Origin: Hyposmocoma kahamanoa
Taxonomy: Eukaryota; Arthropoda; Insecta; Lepidoptera; Cosmopterigidae
Direction: 5' to 3'
NCBI RefSeq assembly: GCF_003589595.1
Contig: NW_020653750.1
Span: forward strand, 7,078,060 to 7,142,059
Length of the DNA stretch: 64,000 nucleotides
Shown here: positions 59,601 to 64,000 of the stretch, piece after piece
Layout: each line of letters opens with the position of its first letter
Position numbering within the stretch: position 1 is the first letter of the stretch
Program-made: the position numbers and the translations under genes
Notes under the pieces: generated by a model
The model's database searches: none
Seen by the model: only the letters and a program-made list of their open reading frames with translations
Told to the model about the DNA's origin: nothing

Positions 59601-62600
59601 AAGGATGGGCGCCTTACACACAACGAAAACAAGTTTCAAGTAGAAATAACCAGAAGCTTTATTTTAAATTTGTTTTTGTTACATATTACAATTAAATCTA
59701 AGGGTACAGTATGGAGAACTAGTATTTTTACTTCCCTGAGTTTACAAAGGGAGAGTACGAATATGTTTACTGCCCTTAATTGTTACATACAAAAGATTAC
59801 CTTTAAGTATACTTAGAGCTAATACACTGCACTAAGAGTTTATGAAAGTGCATGAGTGATACATGGACACTTCACTTATACGTCACTGACCTGGAGTTTA
59901 CCGGATGCACATTTAAGTTACATACCAGATCCGCTGCGAAGACAGCGTAGTTGCTACAGGAGTAACGAAGTTATACGTAGGTGCCGACCACCCGTGGAGC
60001 TCATAACACGTGGTCGGGCACAGCCGAACAAAAGTTACAGCAGCTTAGTCTCAGCCATTCAGTTGATGGCGAGATTCGAAATTACAAGTACCAAAGGTAC
60101 AAATAAGAAAGAAAAGAAAAACCCATGCGGTCCGGTGACACGGGTTTTACTTTTGGTACAGGGTTCGGAGACCCATAATTACGGCATCTGGCTATTCCTA
60201 GTTTATTTTATTTAAGATGGCATTGGGGGACCATGCCCCCAATGGGATAAATCACCGTAGACGATCTAGGAAATCTGGAACACCTTGCGCACCGACGACG
60301 TGTCGAACAGAAAAAATGAGCTTCCGCCGAATTCCTCCTAAGAGATGTTACCCGCGAACGACGCCACAGACAATCTATCGAATCATCTAGATACAGCTCC
60401 CAAGTCTTATCACCTAAACCCGCAAGACAAACATGGCGATTCCAGGTTTACGTATCTTACTTAACAGAAAGTACTTGGCAAACTATTTGACGGCGTTCGA
60501 CGTGGAAATATTAAAGAAAAGCGATAATTTTCATGAAGCTCGACTACAGAAGTAAAATCGAGTTAATTGGTACGCAGCACTAATATTCTGTGTTACCATA
60601 CAAGAAAAATTAGCCAGGGTTGGTGTTTTTAAAAATATGTCAAATTAAAGGGAACCCATTCACGATATTTATTTTATAGTAAAATCGTTCACCAATCGGT
60701 AATATATATGTGAATGGTGTAAAGAATAAATTACACCAACACTTAAGTTTCAACTAATTTACTAAATATTTTTAGACTATAACGTCAAAGTGACATTTTG
60801 TACAAGAATGGTGAAAAATACCCAGGAGAGAAGATAAACTTGGTTTCTGTTTTGTATTTAGTGGATCTACGGAAAAAATTGTGTTACAGTCTAAAAATAT
60901 TTACAAATACAGTTCTACGTGTTAAACCAAACACACTGTAATATCAACGGCATTTTGAGAAAAGACATTATGATCAATAGATCATATTTCTTACCTCCAT
61001 AGGTCCTTTTGAAATATTATGATATAGCTTTTTACTAAAGATACATCGGGAGCTTGTATTAAAAGGAGGGAAATAATTAAGGTTTCGAAAAAGAAATGAA
61101 ATTGCAGCGAAATAGGGCAAGTGTAATAATACTAAGCTGTGTTAAAATGAGTAATAGAAAAAATATACAGAACATTCCGACTAAATTAATTATACTTAGC
61201 AAACAAGAACTTTTTTATGTTCTAAATATTGTATAAAAAATAGTAGTGGTGCAACCAATTCGAAAGTACCCTTAAAAGAGACTTCCTGGGTTAACACTTT
61301 CTTGTTTCTTTACAGAATGTTATTTTACTATTCGGAACATGCATGATAATGTTCTTCTGTCGCTCACCGCAAATATTTCCAGGTTGGGCGGACAGAATAA
61401 TCAAATATTTTAATATTAAAGACTTAAAATTGTAAGTTACGTTCAATTTGGTATTGGTTTTCAAACTCTAAAAGACTCAAAATACTCCTTATTTTGTTTC
61501 TTTAATAACCTCATTTAAGTCATAGTTTTTGGGTACATGTTTTTAATAAAAGATTATTAAGAAACGTTTTTATTGTTTTACAGTATTAAAGATTCTGCTT
61601 GTGCAATGTTTTTTTGCTTTCTAATGCTATTATTGCCATCATCAATGGGCATATTTGATAATTTTACTAAACGTAAGTATTTCAAAATAAATTATGACCG
61701 TGACCTCAAAAAACAGGCGACAGCACTTCAAGCTATAAACTTTTGTGAAATCAAATTCATACTACAAATTCTATAATGTACGGAGTAATTCACTTTTCTC
61801 AAACGAAACAAACGAAACCTTATCTTACATTATGTAAGCTAGGAGAAAAAAAATCGGTTAAACCAAAATAGTGTGCCAGAGAACTAGGGACTTCCGCATC
61901 CAGTGCCCACAATGCAAACCATTAGGCCACAGAGGCCGTCAAATAGAAAAAAATATCCATTAAATCCATTCTTACATATTACAATTCCTTAATAATATAT
62001 ATTTTTTTAATTTTAGTTATGTTTCAGCTGTGGACGATCTGCCTACACAAAAACAGGGATCAGTGCTTAATTTCACGCCTATGGATGCTGTTCTTCCGTA
62101 CAGTTTCAGTTTTCTTTTAGGTTAGTACTGATAGAATCGAGTTGGTGCAACACTAGCTCAATTTTGCATTCGAATCGGTCTCGCGCTATATTTTGACGTT
62201 TTTACTGGCGCATTTAAAAAGGTCCTTTTATTATAAAAAAATCAACATAGCACTTTCAGTGTATTAATGTGTTTTAGTTTTATATTTCAGTAGTGATAAA
62301 ACACGATTTTTTCGACAAACGATTTGTCGAAAAATCCATAAGAAAACTTAAATATTCGACGACATTTTTAAAGTACCTTATACGTCTTCTAAGTATAAAC
62401 ATACGCTAAGTTTGCGTCAAATTGACTTGATGCGCAACGTTGCGCTGCATTTGCAACATAAGCCATATCTTTTACAATATAAGATTAACAAAACATGTAA
62501 GAGAAGATGTAACGACCGGAATCACGCTGTGCCGCGCGCACTTTACGAACTGCAATACGTACATAGTCTGTACTACTTAAATAATATTTATTTTAATACA

Positions 62601-63335
62601 AAATTACAAAAGAGTAAAGCCGAAGAAAAAGTGGTATGATTATTACCATCGTGATGATCCTGGTGGGCTCAACGTATTACTCGCTGATTAATGCTGATAT
62701 TAGTATATTGGTATTAAAATTGTACTCGGAATTGTAGTGGTGTGCCATTCGAATACAAAATCACAAATACAACACAATTTTTATTGTAAACCCACAAATA
62801 TCACTACAAATCTGGTCTGTGACTACAACGAAGGAAAAATATTTGTATGACCTACATTTATTTTTCTCGTGAGTTTGGGTATAATTTGTAGTTGTCTGTG
62901 GCTGTGTCCATGGCACCCGCGACATAGAATATCCTTAGTGCGGGGCTATGAGTGTGTGCGTTATTATATTATATTATAACAATTTTTTTTTGTAAACGCA
63001 CAAATGTCACTACGTGTGAAATTCAGAGCTCTCACTAATATCGCTGTATCATGTAGAAGGGTCAGAAACAAAGAATTACTGCTTTATTGCACCCTACTAC
63101 CAATATAATACACTTATGTATACTTCATCTTTCAGGTGGGGGATTTGCATTATCAACAGCAGCTAAGAAAGAGTACTCTGATTTGAACGGAAAAATCGGA
63201 GAGGCGTTAATCGGACTACAGAATTTTCCAAATAATCTTATTATTTTAATAATAATAATAATAACTGTTATTATAACGAACTTCGCCTCCAACGTCGCTG
63301 TTTGTAACGTCCTCGTTCCTATAGCCATGACTTTG
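44610..63335 (+). CDS. SLC13/INDY-family di/tricarboxylate transporter, 13 exons, C-terminus beyond the window
   Basis: Exons 44610-44679, 47266-47384, 49832-49984, 51248-51363, 52135-52249, 53417-53519, 55264-55324, 56305-56430, 57670-57784, 61316-61431, 61584-61672, 62028-62120 and 63136-63335 join in phase to 492 codons. Family usual length is about 550-600, so roughly the last 60-110 residues lie past the right edge. Landmarks seen: FFTNHWRGL (37-44), YWMTEIIPLPITSFIPV (78-94), LHKRLAL, SLWITNTAATTMMVP (166-180), SATIGGIGTLVGTVTN (222-237), FLLGGGFALS (423-432), and TNFASNVAV...VLVPI (473-488). These match the SLC13 order, including both inverted-repeat substrate/Na+ hairpins. Family knowledge: plasma-membrane uptake of citrate, succinate or other carboxylates, Na+-coupled in vertebrates; Drosophila Indy is electroneutral and its reduction affects metabolism and lifespan. 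The usual SNT of the first hairpin is TNT (170-172) and the TGTxPN-type motif is VGTVTN, so substrate preference is uncertain. It may be a paralogue rather than the true Indy orthologue. Confidence 0.93.
44845..45140 (+). repeat. SINE-like repeat family B, + copy
   Basis: gtagctccttgtgaaagagt, tattcctgccgcccagcagt, gggtgctggtgcaattacag, caggcgtgtcacttaccatc, gcgcacgacttgttccacca. Carries a small duplication gagtccgagccgaatccgag. Confidence 0.87.
45474..46000 (+). pseudogene. LINE retrotransposon 3' end (CR1/Jockey-type ORF2 C-terminus)
   Basis: + frame ending at TAA near 45689 reads RWHTRRPCITKMLVRPSCKT, then NFFFNSFSSRAAQLWNRLPS and HIQYSPSIASFKKRLEAHFL. The order (R)...F..R.A.LWN.LP...........FK..L...L is the typical C-terminal end of Jockey/CR1-clade reverse transcriptase ORFs. 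A 3' UTR follows and ends ttggtgcaataaagaaaata (about 45990), the usual tail. 5'-truncated, as is normal for LINEs; frame intact over about 70 codons, suggesting fairly recent insertion. Confidence 0.82.
46035..46132 (+). repeat. Dispersed repeat family I
   Basis: gccaatcggcgtaaggcact, cgccgattattgcctaggct, ggaagggaatgtatgtcatg. Same family as 32683 and 53555. Confidence 0.65.
46153..46804. repeat. Three-unit tandem repeat, period about 215 bases
   Basis: Units start at 46153, 46375 and 46585 with gtaattagtgataatcattt. Each contains cttggttaca-type text, tcgaagcgcagcgagcgaag, ctttcttggcatcaactcaa and tacaattgtacaggtcgtaa. Period 222, 210 and about 220 bases. It creates frames up to 117 codons that are not genes. 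Confidence 0.88.
47000..47210 (+). repeat. LINE-tail-like lepidopteran repeat
   Basis: tttttggtgaaggaagacat, gtgtgaagtttccaacccgc, attaggccaacgtgacggac, gacccgtgcctagcggttgg, acgtataataggttgatgat. A recognised pattern of lepidopteran LINE 3' ends. Relatives: 50080-50215 (+), 30130-30245 (+), 27413 (-) and 7134 (-). Confidence 0.7.
47266..47384 (+). CDS. SLC13-like gene, exon 2 (first helix)
   Basis: Acceptor aatacag ends at 47265; donor GAG/gtaagaat. Reads DTPVKLVQKLRLFFTNHWRG then LIATLLPIILLPIVVPPPTE, the N-terminal amphipathic segment and first membrane helix of SLC13 proteins. The pyrimidine tract is weak, so the acceptor is chosen by frame. Confidence 0.85.
47420..47690 (+). repeat. Dispersed repeat family C, + copy
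   Basis: accgacttcaaaaaaggcga, gttctcaattcgactgtttt, gagggtacctcagtattggt, attccacctctaagggtggc, cacgaacttttgaggttggt. Confidence 0.82.
47985..48100. repeat. Dispersed repeat family J
   Basis: ccattatctttctacattac, atagtgaccctccctaccga, gagaatggcactataacctg. Matches 42035-42145 (cccatatctttctacataag, atagtgtccctccctatcaa, gagaagggcactatgacctg). Confidence 0.65.
48796..48908. mobile_element. Small foldback / MITE-like element
   Basis: Ends gtacaggatcaagaacacgt and acgtgctcttgactgtac are imperfect inverted repeats over about 26-28 bases (gtaca..tcaaga.cacgtcaag.ttg). Interior of about 55 bases; no coding. Confidence 0.72.
49555..49785 (+). repeat. SINE-like repeat family B, diverged + copy
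   Basis: ttatgaaagagatcgatcag, ctgcgctttagctttgaagg, tactggtgaaactgcaggaa, gtctcagaatgacgggtgca, cactgcaactgccacgggta. Confidence 0.78.
49832..49984 (+). CDS. SLC13-like gene, exon 3 (YWMTEIIPLP motif)
   Basis: Acceptor ttttctag ends at 49831; donor AAT/gtaagtt; 51 whole codons. Carries YWMTEIIPLPITSFIPVFVF, the hallmark second transmembrane region of the family. Confidence 0.95.
49985..51247 (+). other. SLC13-like gene intron 3
   Basis: Contains a LINE-tail-like fragment 50080-50215 (cttcttggtgaaggaaaaca, cgtaaggaaacctggacacc) and a tRNA-like SINE fragment at 51080-51165 (gtcgcagtgggcgctgaacg, cctgggttcgattcccgaaa; B box GGTTCGATTCC). Confidence 0.7.
51248..51363 (+). CDS. SLC13-like gene, exon 4
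   Basis: Acceptor tttccag ends at 51247; donor ACAA/gtaagcaa, phase 2. Reads ESVFMFIGSLMLAAAVEQSG followed by LHKRLALYAIQLIGY; the LHKRLAL basic loop is conserved in the family. Confidence 0.94.
51364..52134 (+). other. SLC13-like gene intron 4
   Basis: AT-rich; family D tail fragment at 51855-51915 (tattactccactaccgtcca, gatcgttcgatctttgtatt). Nothing else recognised. Confidence 0.65.
52135..52249 (+). CDS. SLC13-like gene, exon 5 (first substrate/Na+ hairpin)
   Basis: Acceptor tatttcag ends at 52134; donor GAT/gtaagttt. Contains SLWITNTAATTMMVP. The site equivalent to the family's first Ser-Asn-Thr motif reads Thr-Asn-Thr here, a conservative change at a residue class that helps coordinate sodium and carboxylate. 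Confidence 0.95.
52250..53416 (+). other. SLC13-like gene intron 5
   Basis: No dispersed repeat recognised. A CpG-richer patch lies at 53250-53350, and a (TTA)n run at 53390-53413 directly precedes the acceptor. Confidence 0.6.
53417..53519 (+). CDS. SLC13-like gene, exon 6
   Basis: Acceptor (TTA)n then cag ends at 53416; donor ATAG/gtgggc, phase 1. Reads QNLLTIYDTTDDGSKVASSM then TTCYFCAATFSATIG. The intracellular linker before this helix is much shorter than in vertebrate SLC13 proteins. Confidence 0.92.
53520..55263 (+). other. SLC13-like gene intron 6
   Basis: Family I repeat at 53540-53665 (ttatcgtgtcgatgccatac, cgccgattattgcccagact, ggtacgtcatgcggggaggc), a minus LINE fragment 54481-54700 and a tRNA-like SINE fragment 55110-55175 (gatccggccgggaatcggac). 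Confidence 0.7.
54481..54700 (-). pseudogene. LINE (RTE-like) ORF C-terminal remnant, minus strand
   Basis: Minus frame reads LEWRPLQGKRSVGGPAARWT, then DDLRKVDGSG, a TAG stop, then IRAVQYRASWRAQGETNVQK and WKLVS to TGA (54481-54483). The pattern W....GKR.VGRP..RW.DD(L/I).K..G..W...A..R..W is the conserved C-terminal tail of RTE/Jockey-type LINE polyproteins. One internal stop: a decayed, 5'-truncated copy antisense to the host gene. Confidence 0.78.
55264..55324 (+). CDS. SLC13-like gene, exon 7 (GGIGTLVGT motif)
   Basis: Acceptor gtttcag ends at 55263; donor GAAAA/gtaagtat. Encodes GGIGTLVGTVTNLAFKGLLE K, the loop following the first hairpin. Only 61 bases, but flanked by phases that fit exactly. 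Confidence 0.92.
55325..56304 (+). other. SLC13-like gene intron 7
   Basis: Microsatellite of TATACG/TATACA at 55396-55438. A CpG-richer unassigned block at 55620-55950 (ccattgcccggccgttctat; cgtcgcggtagaaatggtcg) may be a transposon fragment. Confidence 0.6.
56305..56430 (+). CDS. SLC13-like gene, exon 8
   Basis: Acceptor ttttctag ends at 56304; donor TTAAG/gtatta. Reads YYPDAPDYLSFPKYSAFALP then YTFCMEIALYVCLILMSFGF: the extracytoplasmic loop with FP..S..F.LP and the next membrane helix. Confidence 0.93.
56431..57669 (+). other. SLC13-like gene intron 8
   Basis: AT-rich; no known repeat recognised. Overlapping 71-75-codon frames at 57251-57566 on both strands have no family-like content. 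Confidence 0.55.
57670..57784 (+). CDS. SLC13-like gene, exon 9 (cytosolic loop)
   Basis: Acceptor ttgtttag ends at 57669; donor GAAATA/gtaagtag. Reads RPKSEAAKRAKISPEGILAA and continues to LGKITYWEI; charged linker followed by the LGxIxxxE segment that precedes the next helix in SLC13 members. Confidence 0.91.
57837..57915. repeat. 79-base segment bounded by 11-bp inverted repeats
   Basis: AAACGTTATGT (57837-57847) and ACATAACGTTT (57905-57915); interior gcaacgtcgtcgatgacgtc. Possibly a tiny MITE. Confidence 0.6.
58153..58770. mobile_element. MITE-like element with about 20-bp inverted ends
   Basis: Left end gttagccgctcacgcgatac and right end gcgcatcgcgtgaacggcta (to about 58766) are inverted repeats with two mismatches. 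About 610 bases, no transposase frame. Confidence 0.65.
58855..59110 (+). repeat. SINE-like repeat family B, well-preserved + copy
   Basis: agcagtagagctccttgtga, gagttcgtccagggaagtag, tatttctgccgccaagcagt, gggtgctggtgaaattacag. The 3' end is shortened (gagacaggtgtcaccgagta). Confidence 0.88.
59130..59395 (-). repeat. Dispersed repeat family G, copy 2
   Basis: Reverse complement aligns with 4478-4765; shared words include gaacttgaattactactc, gtttgcaat, and atgacttcaagattagtatt, attaatgc. Confidence 0.65.
59820..60560. other. Unassigned block, possibly transposon-derived
   Basis: Higher GC than flanks in places (gccgaccacccgtggagctc). Contains an inverted word ttgggggaccatgcccccaa (60223-60242) and a 40-codon frame at 60433 beginning MAIPGLRILLNRKYLANYLT. 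No recognised domain. Confidence 0.35.
61316..61431 (+). CDS. SLC13-like gene, exon 10
   Basis: Acceptor ctttacag ends at 61315; donor AAATT/gtaagtta, phase 2. Reads NVILLFGTCMIMFFCRSPQI then FPGWADRIIKYFN. The RSP.xFPGW pattern corresponds to the family's R(D/S)PGFMPGW motif. Confidence 0.93.
61584..61672 (+). CDS. SLC13-like gene, exon 11
   Basis: Acceptor tttacag ends at 61583; donor AAAC/gtaagtat, phase 1. Encodes FIKDSACAMFFCFLMLLLPS then SMGIFDNFTK: the D.S.A....LLF.LPS helix of the family. Confidence 0.92.
62028..62120 (+). CDS. SLC13-like gene, exon 12
   Basis: Two acceptors lie 11 bases apart (ttttag ending at 62016 and gtttcag ending at 62027). Only the second keeps frame, giving PVDDLPTQKQGSVLNFTPMD then AVLPYSFSFLLG. 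Donor TTAG/gttagtac, phase 1, splits a Gly of the LLGGGFAL motif. Confidence 0.88.
   Translation: MWTICLHKNRDQCLISRLWMLFFRTVSVFF
63136..63335 (+). CDS. SLC13-like gene, exon 13 (second hairpin, last exon seen)
   Basis: Acceptor ctttcag ends at 63135; donor ACTTTG/gtgagtgg. Carries GGGFALSTAAKK, then a helix LIILIIIIITVIITNFASN and SNVAVCNVLVPIAMTL, equivalent to the SLC13 family signature TEFTSNVAT...PI. Five consecutive ATA codons encode the Ile run, a microsatellite inside the coding sequence. At least one further exon must follow beyond 64000. Confidence 0.93.
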
Positions 63336-64000
63336 GTGAGTGGTTACTATGGTATTTGTCTCACAAACTGGTTGATATTAATTAAGTTCCACTCAAGTAA
63401 ACCCACACTAACACCTCTCTCCTGTCAGATAGTTAAAAACCATATAATAATAATATTAGCCAATACCAACGCCTCCTCCATAATGCGAGGACTTCGTCTG
63501 TAGTTACCACGCGGATCCAATGCGGATTGGGAATTTCACCAACAAAATGCCTAATAATATAAAAATATAGCAAAAAATTATTCATTCACTACCAAATTAA
63601 TTCTTTAAAAAAAAGCATAATAATCGGTCTCAGAATTCATGCAGGACTTAGTCGACAGAAATTAGTCGTAATACATACTAGATTTAAGTACAATAGGCTG
63701 TACCCAGCCTATAAGATGGTTGCAATAAACGATTTTTACAAGATACATTTCTTTTGTGCTACCTGTGATGCTATTAAATAAATAAATATATAAATAATTA
63801 AATATGATTGCAACTTTATGACTAATTCTTATTTATTTAAATATAAACGTTACTATTTTTACTTTCTTTTTGTTCCATTAAATGTGCCAGTGTGTGTATT
63901 TAGGTGACTATTTTGTCTTTTCGGTATATAAATCGAGTAAACTATGATCATTCAATACAGCCATATAAGCGGTGTATATATATATATATATGAAGTATTA
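63336..64000 (+). other. Start of an SLC13 intron, continuing past the window
   Basis: AT-rich sequence after the exon 13 donor. No further family exon is visible. It ends close to a short (TA)n run at about 63974-63991. Confidence 0.6.

Larger units (their letters stand above)
57785..61315 (+). other. SLC13-like gene intron 9 (longest)
   Basis: 3.5 kb with a short inverted-repeat element (57837-57915), a MITE (58153-58770), a family B SINE (58855-59110), family G repeat in reverse (59130-59395) and an unassigned block 59820-60560 with open frames but no known domain. Confidence 0.7.
61432..63135 (+). other. SLC13-like gene introns 10, 11 and 12
   Basis: Intron 10 is 61432-61583, plain AT-rich. 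Intron 11 is 61673-62027 with a family A SINE head in reverse at 61890-61941 (accattaggccacagaggcc). Intron 12 is 62121-63135 with a family A SINE body at 62826-62965 (gacctacatttatttttctc, tccatggcacccgcgacata). Confidence 0.75.

Noticed and set aside
1..64000. CRISPR array, operon, phage or toxin-antitoxin system
   Set aside because: Spliced genes, SINEs and LINEs show a metazoan nuclear sequence; the repeats found lack regular spacer-repeat architecture.

Overview
The window is a stretch of animal nuclear DNA, most probably from a moth or butterfly (Lepidoptera). The evidence is spliced genes with GT-AG introns, AT-rich non-coding DNA, and dense copies of short dispersed repeats that I recognise as typical of lepidopteran genomes: tRNA-headed SINEs, a SINE-like repeat whose 3' part carries the motif GGCGTGTCGCTTACCATCAG, a repeat starting CCGACTTCAAAAAAGGAGG, and LINE 3' ends. 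Most short open frames are chance or lie inside repeats. I find no bacterial-type operon, CRISPR array, intact tRNA or rRNA gene.

Two real genes are visible, both on the + strand. Gene 1 (exons 34500-40972) encodes a stargazin-like protein, a TARP / voltage-gated calcium channel gamma-subunit homologue. It has four predicted membrane helices, the claudin-superfamily GLW...C...C signature and a C-terminal TTPV PDZ ligand. Its last five exons are in the window. Because the first of these is preceded by a splice acceptor, at least one more 5' exon must lie upstream. Gene 2 (exons 44610 to beyond 63335) encodes an SLC13/INDY-family Na+-coupled (or related) di/tricarboxylate transporter. Thirteen exons (492 codons) were joined by matching splice phase; the C-terminal part lies past the right edge.

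Layout. 1-34499: gene-free, made of repeats, MITE-like inverted-repeat elements, a GC-rich 0.8-kb repeat block ending in degenerate telomere-like CCTAA units (9199-10044), a Penelope-like retroelement remnant (23685-23935, minus), and a CpG-rich low-repeat segment (about 31920-32560) that could hold the gene 1 promoter or a 5' exon. 34500-41245: gene 1. 41246-44609: intergenic, with a long foldback element and a tRNA-bearing palindromic element. 44610-64000: gene 2, whose introns hold SINEs, two LINE C-terminal remnants, a three-unit tandem repeat and several MITEs.

The genes are not functionally linked by the sequence: one is a neuronal auxiliary subunit type, the other a metabolic carboxylate transporter. 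They are simply tandem neighbours with about 3.4 kb between them. The best unexplained items are a perfect 42-bp palindrome (5075-5116), a perfect 25-bp-stem hairpin (10419-10472), three near-identical 17-bp palindromes (5373-5571), closely spaced inverted SINE pairs, and substituted substrate/sodium-site motifs plus a coding ATA microsatellite in the SLC13 gene. I do not see a convincing new biological system.
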